Source: Larix kaempferi
Taxonomy: Eukaryota > Streptophyta > Pinopsida > Pinales > Pinaceae
Direction: 5' to 3'
DNA: 64,000 nt
NCBI GenBank assembly: GCA_027924585.1
Contig: BSBM01000865.1
Coordinates: forward strand, 8,568,501-8,632,500
The notes under the pieces are model-generated. The model worked only from the letters and a program-made list of their open reading frames with translations. It made no database searches and had not been told where the DNA came from. A program made the translations under genes and the position numbers. This document shows, piece by piece, positions 1-9,889 of this stretch (position 1 is its first letter; the number at the start of each line of letters is the position of its first letter).

Positions 1-2592
1 CGGACTACTGGTCTGCCTGCATCATGCATTCCTGCTCCCCCTGGCCGTGGTGCTGGTCGAGGCAACATTCCACCGCCGACACGTACAACATCTTCAGTTA
101 CGCCCGTAACTGCCACACACAGCACAGTCTCAGGATCTATTGCAGCTTCTGCAACCACTAGCACGTCTGAGACTTCCACTGTCACCTCACCCACTGTCAT
201 TCCAGATTTATCTGTTACAGTGGACACAGTTACCGCAACTGAACCTAGTACAACCCAGAGTACTAGACTAGAGGTCATCCTTCTACCGGATGCCAACACT
301 TCCCGTCCATCAGATACTTTTCACGATGATATAGACGGATCTATTGGCACCACAGAAGGGTCCGACCAGGACATACCTGGCTTAATTTCAGTCCCAGGCG
401 GATACGTTGAAATCGTTGAAGATACTTGTCTACCTGACACACCCTTTGAACCTAATTATGGTTTCATCACTTCCCAGGCGGATCTTCTGCCTGTTATCAC
501 TACATCACCCAGTGTTCATCCTCAGGAGACAAGTTCTTCTAGCAACGTACCTCATACTATAGCTCTACCCAATATCCCACCGGGACATGAAATCATGGCT
601 TCCATTCAGTCTATTATGGTTAGCCTAGTGAACTCTCCGTTAGCATCGGCGCGGTTTAGACACAACACAGAGCACATGCTCTCGTCAGCTTCTAGATATC
701 CCCCTGACACTCATCCTTCTGACTATAGGGATCCCAACATCCCGTCTAGCACGGAGTTTCGACACTCCTTTGCAGACGGCGCAGGACCTCCAGATGTTAC
801 CATACCTAGTTTCCTGCCGGATCCCCAAAACCTTTTCCAGGACATGAACTCGAACCCAGTTTTCGAGGGTCCTCCTACCATTGAACATGTCATGGACGAC
901 GCTAATACCCCTAGGATAAATTCCCCGCATTTGCTGTCATCACCTATATTTGGTGCACATTCTATGAGGGATAACCCAGTTTTTTCCTCGTCCTCACCTG
1001 TTCGATATGGACGACCCCCTCCCCAAATAGGTACTTTTGGCACCGTTGGCCAATCCACGTTATCATATTTGACCAGCGGCGGAAGAACGCTTAGTCACAC
1101 TGCTCCATCTTCCGGTTGGACCGAAGGATCACCCTCAGCCACCATTTACACTATCTCAGGAGGTGGACAACCGACTACAGTGGTCCCCAACTCTAGCTAC
1201 CAAATCCCCCCTGGTGGGCCATCAACCCAACCAGTTGGTGGACAACCTTTTGTTGAGAACCCTGTTCCGAGTCACCAACCTCCAACTAGTGGGCCATCAA
1301 CCCAACCAGTTGGAGGACAACCTTTTGCTGGGAACCCACTTCCTAGTCAACAGCCTCCTCATATAGGGCCATCCAACCTAACTGCTGGCAGATAACCTAT
1401 TGGCTCAATCCAACAAGCTTCCCAACCAGCAGCATCTACTCAGTTCGGTATGTACAATCCACCTGGCAGTGGACAACTTTATTCCGGTGTTCCAACCGGG
1501 CCTTACTCTCAACAACCCCTGTCAGGCATGCTTCCTTCTTGGGATCATCAAATCCCGCAGAGTGGGGGGTACTCACTTTTTGGAAACTGGTACCAAGCTG
1601 GGGGGCAATCTCAGATTTCCCCCAACTTGAATTCTGGCTTCCCTTACCCTTCAGTTGCTACAACTCCATGGAACCCATCATTGCAATTTCCACTCGCTTC
1701 TCAAGCAGGAACGAGCCTTCCATGGACACCACCGTCGCAACCACCCCCCAACCCTGCTATAGGAAATCCTCCACTTGCACAGTATGGTGGTAATATCCTT
1801 GGAACACAACAATTCCAAGGAACTTTTCCCCAACAAGGAACAGCAACCATTCCTGGGTATCAACAGCCTCAGAGTACTATACCCACTCAACAGAACACTC
1901 ACCAACCGGTTGCTTAGAATCAACCGATTAACCAGATGGCCTACCATCCACAGAATTTCTAGCAGTATCCCGCGGGAAACTCATATGGGTATAACACACA
2001 ACAATATTCTATGCAGGGCCCTCCAGGGTTCTCGGCACCACATGGTTATTACTCATTCCCGCAGACCAACCGTCAACTTCCCTTTTTGGCCACGCTTGAT
2101 CTACCTAATTTGTCGAGGCTTATCAACGATCCTATATGGCACGAACCTCACTGGCCACCTATCTCAGCCAAACTACCATCGGACATTCCTAAGTTCGATG
2201 CAAAACCCGGGGAAGACCCCAGGAACCACGTGATGACCTTCCATCTTTGGTGTTCATCCAACTCCTTGATGGATGATTCCATCCGACTTCATCTCTTCCA
2301 ACACACGCTCACCGGAACGGCAGCAAAATGGTATATTGAGCTGCCACAACACTCTTTTCGTGATTTCAACACTTTGGCTATGCATTTTCTGACACATTTC
2401 TAGCTTCCCATCAGGTATGAGACTGGAACAGAACTGCTAACTTCACTGCGTCAAACCACTTCTACACACATTTCGGATCACATCCACGAGTGGCGAAGAT
2501 GCCGTAGTCTAATAAAGGCACCTATTCCAGATCAGCTACTTGCTGATTGGTTTACAAAATCCTTTCTGCCTCCCATAGCCAGAGATATTGCT
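1..2592 (+). pseudogene. Element A gag, N-terminal and core part
   Basis: The frame is open from base 1 and is interrupted by TAA at 1393 and TAG at 1915, 1960 and 2401, without any frameshift. The first about 650 codons are Pro/Ser/Thr/Gln-rich and low in complexity, including two near-identical copies of a GPSTQPVGGQPF unit near 1220-1330. The core around 2090-2590 is a Retrotrans_gag-type domain (PKFDAKPGEDP, HLWCSSNSLMDD, LTGTAAKWY), the nucleocapsid-forming part of plant gypsy gag. The TAG at 2401 falls where related gags have glutamine before LPIRYETG. The true start lies upstream of the window. Gag identity is firm for the core and inferred for the linker. Confidence 0.85.
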
Positions 2593-4797
2593 ATGCACGG
2601 ACCGGTTACAGAAGAACAAGCCATATCGGCAGCACAATACATGGATTTGGTATATACTCAATCCGGTACATTACATGAACTTCTTCCACATGCCTCCCGC
2701 GTTCACACTGATCCTACAAAGCCTACCACTGAACCACCCATTGATGGTATTGTCGGTTCAGTCAAAGCTCAGCCTGCTACCAACTCGACGGGACAACAAG
2801 CTTCTGCTTCCCCCGCTTTGACCCAGGCCGCTTCAAAAGCTTCTGCCTCTCCTGCTGTTTCCTCCGAAGTGAATGTAGTCCAATCTACATCACAACCATC
2901 CGGAGGAAAGAAGAAAAACAATCGTGGCAAACCCAACAAGAACCAGCAGGAGAACCCCAAGCCACAACCTACTCAGAATGACCAGAAACCACGTCGGAAA
3001 GCTAAGTTTCCCTGCCTGATTTGTCAAGATGATCATTATATGCGTGACTGTCCCGACAAGGACGAGGTCCAAAAATTCGTTAAAGGATCCTCTCGCTCGG
3101 CAGTGCTAACTGACCCTTTCCCCCAACAGCAACAGCAAATGGTTGCCCAAGAATCCCCACAAGGGGGCAACCCGACCAATCCTTCCCGTGGAGAGACGTC
3201 CACAAACCGCGAAATCCTAATGACAAGTAATGAGGAGATTAATATTACCACTCGTTCAAAGACGTATGACAATCCTCCAAGTTCAAACAAACAATCGGAG
3301 ATAGCCAAAGGCAAATCTCCTGTGGAAGATCCGATTCCTATTTCCCCTCCTAACGGTCATCTCCATATCGAGAGACCACTTATGGATACAGTTCTACGCC
3401 CACCCAAGGGCACCATACGAAAGGCGACATTCAATCCGAATGCGCGAGCTGCCCAAAACTACAACATTGTTGAGGATTTGGCTCAAGCACCTTGCGCTAT
3501 GTCAACTCTCGAGGTTCTCCAACACTGCCCCACGCAGCATAGAACCCTACTTTCAGCACTGGGGGCACTGGACCCAGATACTTCAAACTCCATCATGTTT
3601 AACTTGGAGCACGCTAAACCTAGGCTTTCTCACCAGCTAGCCTTCCAGGTGCATACAAAAATCCGTGGAAATGTCATCCACCGCACTGTGTTAGATGAGG
3701 GTGCTTCCACGTCGATTATGTCTTTGAACTGTTGGAGAGCCTTAGGCTCACCCAAGGTCACAACTTCTCCCACTACTCTTAGGGAATTTGATGGACATGG
3801 TTTTCAACCATATGGACTCATTCCCTCAATCGGTGTTGAACTGGGGGGCAAAACAGTATCCGTACACATCGAAGTCGTAGATGCACCTTTGGATTACAAT
3901 CTCGTACTTGGTCGGAACTGGTTCTATGCCATGACCACCATAGCATCTACAGTCTTTCGGATTGTACAATTTCCTCATGAAGGGAAAATTGTCACTATTG
4001 ATCAACTGGATTACTGTATCTCAGACTCCCATCCGAACTCCACCAATACCGTCCCGTTATTGGATCAACCTCGGTACCGGTTCCAAGACATAGGTGTTGG
4101 TCTCATGAAGGATTCATCCCTCATTGGAGTTTTTCCAGAGCTGGGAACCCATCTTCAACCATTCAACATGATTTCATCGCATGTCACCCCTTCCGATGAT
4201 TCATGGGTGATTCCGAGTCCTACTCAGATCCAAGGCTATGGCAATTCCATGCCTTTGAATAGAAGCCTTGCAGCATATGACGCGATCCAATCAGCCACAG
4301 ATTGGGTCGACTGTTCTACTGATCACACAGTGGCACAGCTCTCGACTGAAACTCATACACACCCACCATTGTTTGATCCTCTCAACTTGATTTTTCCCAC
4401 TGACGAATCAATCATAGAGGTTATGTGCGCTGATGAGCCACCTTGGGGAGATTTTCATCATCGATCTTCATTCCCCACCATTCAGTCACTTGAGCCTGAT
4501 ACCAAATCCAGTGCTTCACTTGGGATGGTGCAAACCAAGTTCCCCACTTCCCTCGACGAATTATTCTCTGAAGGCAACTTGGCCAACCTTATGGAAACCA
4601 CTCCCATCGACATTTCGGTAAAGCCTGGTATCGTGGAAAACGTACACATTGGAAAAACATGTACTCCTCTCGAAACAGAGTTCTATAATGCCTACTTTAA
4701 AACTTTCCGCGATGTTTTTGCTTGGAGTTATGAAGAGATGCCAGGGATTGACCCATCGATTGTGGTCCACGAAATTCCAACTTTCCCTGGCGCCTGA
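2593..4797 (+). pseudogene. Element A gag C-terminus, zinc knuckle and aspartic protease
   Basis: This is an uninterrupted 734-codon stretch in the same frame as the gag core. Gag ends near 2700 and is followed by a Ser/Gln-rich basic linker. A degenerate zinc knuckle lies near 3010-3055 (CLICQDDHYMRDC, spacing C-x2-C-x3-H-x4-C). The retroviral-type protease is at about 3640-4010: active-site loop DEGAS with the catalytic Asp at 3694-3696, a YGLIPSIGVELGGKTV strand and the flap-end motif YNLVLGRNW. A serine- and acid-rich linker leads into RT. The segment ends in TGA at 4795, where related elements have arginine (CGA), so the break looks like a CpG transition. D-E-G replaces the usual D-S/T-G. 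Confidence 0.88.
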
Positions 4798-6057
4798 CCT
4801 GTTCGGCAAAAGCTTCGACCCGTTCATCCTCGTAAGGCAGCCGCCATTAAAGCAGAAGTTGAAAAACTTCTGCGTGCTGGTTTTTTCTATCCTGTCCCAT
4901 TGACAGAATGGGTATCCAACATCGTTCCCGTAGCCAAGAAACAGGGAACGATTAGAGTCTGTGTTGATTACCGTGATTTGAACAAAGCTTGTCCCAAGGA
5001 CAACTACCCAACTCCGTTTATCGACCAGATCATCGATAACTGTGCCAGAAGCGTTATCTTTTCATTTATGGATGGCTTCTCTGGCTATAATCAGATCGAT
5101 ATCCTCCCAGCCGACCAACACAAAACGGCCTTTATCTGCCCTTGGGGGATCTTTGCATATCGAAAGTTACCTTTCGGCCTCAAAAATGCTGGGGCAACTT
5201 TCCAACGGGCGATGTCCTACGCATTCCATGACATCAAACATATCGTAGAGCCATATCTTGATGACCTTCCCGTTCACTCTCGAACTCGGGAAGAACATCC
5301 AGATCACTTGAGTTCTATTTTCGAAAGGTGCCGGCCCTACAATATACGTTTGAACCCACATAAGTGCGTCTTCTGTGTAGAAGCCGGAAAACTATTGGGC
5401 TTCATAGTCTCCAAAGACGGGATACGTCTAGATCCCGCAAAGGTAGCAGCTATCATAGCCCTGCCGTCACCTACCAATATTCCAGAACTTCAATGTTTGC
5501 AAGGGCATGCAAACTTTCTACGCCGTTTTATCTGCAATCTGTCCGAGATAAAAAAAGGCTACATGCGGCTTCTTAAGAAGAATATTCCCTTCATATGGGA
5601 TGACGAAGCCCAACGCTCCTTTGACAATTTAAAGGCAGCCTTAACCAAAGATCCTGTGATTCAACCCCCCAACTACACACAAGACTACATCCTTTATCTC
5701 GCAGCCTCGATTTCCACCATTGGTATGGTGTTAGTCTAGGAAGATCACAACGGCCTAGAACATGTGGTGTATTATCTTAGCAAGAGTCTTCTCGACTCTG
5801 AAACTCGCTACTCACATGTTGAAAAGCTGGCTCTAGCAACAGTATTTGCTGTCCAGAGATTCCGTCATTACATCTTACGCCGCCGGACCACCGTCATCAC
5901 CGATTTCAATCCAATGTACTATATCCTCACATGACAAGTGCTTGGGGGCAAGTACTCCCGTTGGATTGTCATCCTCCAAGAGTTTGACTTGGAATTTGTC
6001 AAAGCCAAGTCTAAGAAATCTCTGGTCTTTGCTGAATTAATTTGTAACCTGCCCCGT
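4798..6057 (+). pseudogene. Element A reverse transcriptase and degenerate gypsy-type RNase H
   Basis: The same frame continues past the 4795 stop. RT palm blocks are clear: IRVCVDYRDLNKACPKD, FSFMDGFSGYNQI, KLPFGLKNAGATFQRAM and the catalytic box YLDD at 5254-5265. The thumb follows (LLGFIVSKDGI). RNase H covers about 5650-6050 and is broken by TAG at 5737 and TGA at 5932. Its first catalytic Asp is missing (LYLAAS followed by Ile rather than Asp), and the C-terminal Asp site reads FAELI. Glu (VEKLAL) and one Asp (VITDF) remain. Loss of residues in this RNase H fits replacement by the intact archaeal-type RNase H at 7496. Known function: cDNA synthesis from element RNA in cytoplasmic particles. 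Confidence 0.9.
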
Positions 6058-7374
6058 GCTACTGAGCAATCCGAGCCCATTGATTCTCTTCCCGACGAAT
6101 CATTGTTCCTCATTAGCACGTCTGATCCGTGGTATGGGGATATTCTCTTATATCTCCAAACCCAACGCTTCCGTCCTGATCTCACCCGCGATGAACGACG
6201 ACGTATCAGACATCACGCAAAATACTACCTTATAGTGAACGATACTCTGTATCGACGTGGTGTCGACATTGTCCTTCAACGCTGTTTGACCTTAGATGAG
6301 GCGGAACGCGTTCTCAACGACTGCCACGCTGGAGCATGTGGTGGTCATCTCTCTGGGATGGCTACAACCCAGAAAATACTGCGAGCAGGATACTTTTGGC
6401 CCTCAATTTTCAAAGACTGCATTGAAACAGTCAAGAAGTGTCCGCCATGTCAATTCTTTCACAGCAAAGCACGCTCGCATCCCGCTCCACTCCATCCCGT
6501 CATTGCCGTCGGTCCCTTCTCCAAGTGGGGCATTGATTTTATGCACTGTAAGCCCACTTCAGTCGGGGGGCATAGCTATGTCATAGTAGCTGTTGACTAT
6601 TTTACAAAATGGGCTGAAGCGATGCCTACATATGCTGAAGACGGCAAAACAGCAGCGCAGTTCATATTCAATCATATCATAGCTAGATTCGGTGTCCCAC
6701 AGTCTATTGTGACCGATCATGGTTCCCATTTCAGGAACCATATGATCGAAGAACTAAGTGCCAAACTGGGTTTTCGCCACGAAAACTCAACCCCATATTA
6801 CCCACAAGCTAATGGCCAAGTTGAAGCCATTAATAAAGTCCTGAAACGAATGATTCAGCGCATTGTGGGTACCCAAAAATCCAATTGTCACTCAGCTCTG
6901 TTCTCAGCACTGTGGGCATACCGAACCTCAGTGAAAAGTGCTACTGGGTTTACACCATTTCAACTGGTGTACGGCCTAGAAGCCATTCTCCCGATTGAAT
7001 GTGAAATTCCATCACTCAAGATAGCCATAGAGCTACTTCCACACACTACTTCCGAAGAAGAACGGTTTCTATACCTAGCCAAGCTAGATGAAACCCGCCG
7101 CGACACCGCTTTGGCTAATGAAGCTCACAAAAAACGCGTCAAAGCTCAATACGACAAATCCGTTCAACCTCGGATCTTCAATGAGGGTGACCTCGTACTT
7201 ACATATGATCAGATGCATGATAAGCTTGGAAAAGGTAAACTTGAATCTATGTGGTACGGCCCCTTCATTGTAAAACGTGTCTTAGAAAAAGGAGCCTATG
7301 AACTAGTCGATTGTGATGGTACGCCATTGGCACGGCCCCGCAACGGGCTATACCTCAAGCTTTTCTACGCGTAA
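6058..7374 (+). pseudogene. Element A integrase (domain intact; part of the interrupted polyprotein)
   Basis: The stretch 5938-7374 has no internal stop. An HHCC zinc domain is visible (DCHAGACGGHL, then KKCPPCQ). The catalytic core has Asp at 6535-6537 (WGIDF), Asp at 6715-6717 (IVTDHG) and Glu at 6823-6825 (GQVEAIN), the DD35E triad of gypsy integrases. After the core come a WAYRTS helix and a GPFIVKRVLEKGAYEL beta segment. There is no chromodomain, which fits the Tat group. The frame ends with TAA at 7372. GTAAGG at 7371-7376 overlaps that stop and is a possible splice donor, so the pol-to-RNase H junction could be spliced; this is unproven. Confidence 0.92.
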
Positions 7375-7495
7375 GGTTACCCTACGCGGGTTACTTCTTG
7401 TACATAATGTACTTAGTTTGCTTTTTGCTTTCTTTTTAGTGTGCGCGTGGACCTCATGTATCTACTCTTACTTTGACTCGTGACTTTATGCACAG
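7375..7495 (+). other. Spacer between integrase and aRNase H with splice-like signals
   Basis: These 121 bases separate the pol stop from the RNase H ORF. They are pyrimidine-rich and include TTTGCTTTCTTTTTAG near 7426-7439 and TTATGCACAG ending at 7495, immediately before ATG at 7496. Both look like 3' splice sites. Splicing from GT at 7371 to 7496 does not keep the pol and RNase H frames in register. An acceptor after 7416 does, but meets a TGA at 7481. The spacer may instead supply the acceptor for a spliced subgenomic mRNA that starts at the RNase H ATG. Confidence 0.4.
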
Positions 7496-7909
7496 ATGTC
7501 TTCCTACTTTGGATTCCCCGACGGTGCAAGCCGACATACCCGGAATCTCGCTTCCGCAGCATGGGTGATTTATTCCCCCACTGGCAAGTTGATTTCTTCA
7601 GGAGCCAATTGTTTAGGTCCTGCAACCAACAATATCACAGAGTACCATGCAGTCATTGGTCTCTTAACAGAGGTTGCTTCACTCGGGATTGACTCCTTAT
7701 CAGTCTTTTTAGACTCCCAACTCGTGGTTTCTCATCTAAACCGTATTTACACAGTTCGCGATCCTACATTACTTCGTTTATTTCGAAGAGTACGCCTCTT
7801 GGAACGGTCATTTGATTTTATCACATATCAACACATACCGAGAGATTTCAATTGTATTGCCGATTCATTGGCTAATTACATTTTGGATTGGCATCTTTCC
7901 CACACATGA
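7496..7909 (+). CDS. Archaeal-type RNase H (aRNH) downstream of integrase, element A
   Basis: This is a 137-residue open frame, +1 relative to pol and with no internal stop. It is a complete RNase HI fold of the archaeal/plant type, distinct from the gypsy RNase H attached to RT. All four catalytic acids are visible: Asp in FPDGAS, Glu in NNITEYHA, Asp in VFLDSQLVV and Asp in CIADSLAN. The typical aRNH landmarks (GPATNNITEY, HIPRDFN) are present. Its role would be to degrade the RNA strand of the RNA-DNA hybrid during replication. In the Tat elements I know best this domain sits between gypsy RNase H and integrase, so a separate ORF after integrase is unusual. Expression could be by splicing or reinitiation; neither is proven. 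Confidence 0.88.
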   Translation: MSSYFGFPDGASRHTRNLASAAWVIYSPTGKLISSGANCLGPATNNITEYHAVIGLLTEVASLGIDSLSVFLDSQLVVSHLNRIYTVRDPTLLRLFRRVRLLERSFDFITYQHIPRDFNCIADSLANYILDWHLSHT

Positions 7910-8115
7910 AAACATCATATAAAAAATAAAATGCACAAGTCATTGTAAATATTTAGATCATAAATAGGTCCATATCACTGTATATAAGAGTGTTTTTTCA
8001 AAAAATACATAAATTTTGTGTCAAAGACAAAATTGGGGATCAAATCCCATATACAAAAAATTGGCCCTCAAAGCCTACATATCGCATACATGCCGCAAAA
8101 AGATCAAAGGACCAT

Positions 8116-9821
8116 CTATGGAGACCTAGGAGACCTATCATGTCCCTCATCGGACTCCTCCCGCTGCTGGTGGTAACACACCACAGCTCGAACCACCTTG
8201 CGAAGAAGTCGACTGATACGACCAGGAACACCCACAGTATGCCGCTGGAGGTGGTAAGGGACGTCATCCATCCGCATAGCAGGGATACCATGGGTCAATC
8301 CCTGCAGGTTCCTCTCAATGTCCCGGACGCCTCCTGCCTCGTCTTCATCTTCCTCTTCGTCAGGAGCAGCTTGACGATCCACACCGCCATGACGTAGTGG
8401 AGAGTATCCAGCTGGCCTCTGTGGTCCGCGGTCTGCAACATGCATGCGAATATATATTAGGCGTCTTTTACACATTCTAAAAAAGCAATAAAAATTAAAT
8501 ATTCAAAAGGGAAAAAATACATATCCATAAAGGTCATACCAGAGTTGTCCCAGTCATCATCCTCCGGCAATGCCAAGTCGATATCCTCACGGAAATCTAC
8601 CCCTGAATAGGGATAGTCGTCAATCATGACTATCTTCTCCTCTAGCCAAGAGAAGAAGTCCTCTCCAAAGGCTAACCGCTGAGGTCCCCCGAGACGTCCA
8701 GCATAGTCACTCCATCGAGCCATCCATGGCTCAGTAGGTGGACGAGGGGGCATAGATATATGTGGGCGCAGTAGTGGCACCCTCGCCAGAAAGAAAGTGA
8801 CCAGGATGCTCCCATAGCCAAACTGGGTATTTTTCCCAGTCCTACACTTGTGCACTTGTTCCTTCATATTGGACAACACTGCATCACACCAGTTGAAAAC
8901 TGTTCCTCCCATACACTCTGCTGCGAGATTCACTTGTGTACGGGATGCTTGATGTGGACTCACGCTTCCCGCTGCACGCGTGATAGTAAATAGCACGGTT
9001 TTTACAGGAAGATTTATGACCTCTTTTATGGCCACCTTCCCACTTTTCTTACTCGAACCCGCCTGGCAATATCGAGCAATCAAGTCATCTGTGCTTGATT
9101 CTGAAGCTGTGTACCCGGTAAAGTTCGCCCGGGCCCCTCTTTTCGAGAGGCCTGTGAGGAAATAAATATCCTCGAGTTGGATCTCAAGCACATGCTCTCC
9201 CACTCGAAAAGCTTGAATGTCAAGGTCCCACAATTGGATAAGGTGAGTAAGGAGCTTAGGTTGCTGGCGGATCCCTTTGGTCTTGAAGAACTTTAGCAAA
9301 CCACATTCTCGCAATGCGAACACGGTTGGTAAGTCATGTTCGGCTGCAAAATCATCCGCTTCGTGCTCTCTCTCTTTCCAGCTTACCATTTTGCTCCGAA
9401 TAAGTTGCAAATCCCTGCAAAAGGGCAAACAAAACAATTAGTAACTATTTAACAACTTACTTCCAGCAAAAAATTGGAGAAAATTTGATTTTTTGAACTT
9501 GAAATTCGCCTGTGCCGCGCCTGGAGGATACCCTACCGCGCGGCAGTCCACACTACCGTGCCTCAGTTTGAGGATACAGGGCGGTACTGTTCAACAGTAC
9601 CGCGTCTTTCGATAGGGCCCCCACGCGGTAGTGTGGAGGGCGATTCTTGCCCAAAAGGGCTTGCTAAAAAATTAATTTTTTTCGGTGAAAGCAAAAAATT
9701 TCTTACATGAAATGAAAGAGGGGCTCAAGCACTCTTACCTGGCGCAGACGGCGGTCGAAATGGTGTCCCAGAACTCCCGGTATGGATCCTTGAAATCTTG
9801 CTCCAAAATGGGTGAAAATGT
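8116..9821 (-). CDS. Antisense three-exon gene, plant-mobile-domain-like protein, inside element A
   Basis: Three minus-strand blocks join in phase through GT-AG introns. Exon 1 ends at 9739 (donor GTAAGAG); intron 1 is 9738-9415 (acceptor TTTTGCAG). Exon 2 is 9414-8540 (donor GTATGACC); intron 2 is 8539-8433 (acceptor TGTTGCAG). Exon 3 is 8432-8116. Codons split at both junctions are restored as Arg and Asp. The product is about 420 residues. Exon 2 carries a mobile-domain-like core with FRVGEHVLEIQLEDIY followed by FLTGLSKRG. Exon 3 has an acidic run (DEEEDEDE) and a basic tail. The start is unresolved: exon 1 has no in-frame ATG close by; otherwise ATG at 9389 could serve. Function is unknown; related domains occur in Tat accessory ORFs and host mobile-domain proteins. 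Confidence 0.75.
9511..9640. repeat. Nested inverted repeats in intron 1 of the antisense gene
   Basis: A near-perfect palindrome lies around 9581-9604: GCGGTACTGTT and AACAGTACCGC around a single base. It is flanked by CCACACTACCG near 9550 and CGGTAGTGTGG near 9627-9637, which pair across it, and by a small CCTCA/TGAGG hairpin. The motif CTACCGCG and its complement recur in the U3 part of the element's own LTR at 11994-12110. This could be a regulatory hairpin or a small foldback insertion. Confidence 0.6.
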
Positions 9822-9871
9822 CTCCTTTGGGTAAAAAACACAAATGAATAGTAATTTCTATTTTTACCATT

Positions 9872-9882
9872 CCTTATATAGC
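9872..9882 (-). promoter_or_regulatory. TATA box upstream of the antisense gene
   Basis: Read on the minus strand this is GCTATATAAGG, about 50 bases ahead of the most 5' stretch of exon 1 that I can follow. The position suits a core promoter for the antisense transcript. AT-rich DNA upstream could give chance matches. Confidence 0.45.
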
Positions 9883-9889
9883 ATTTTTT

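Noticed and set aside
7371-7495. In-frame splicing of pol directly to the RNase H ORF
   Set aside because: The donor at 7371 and acceptor at 7495 do not keep register; the in-register acceptor at 7416 leads to a TGA at 7481. Left only as a possibility for a separate spliced mRNA.
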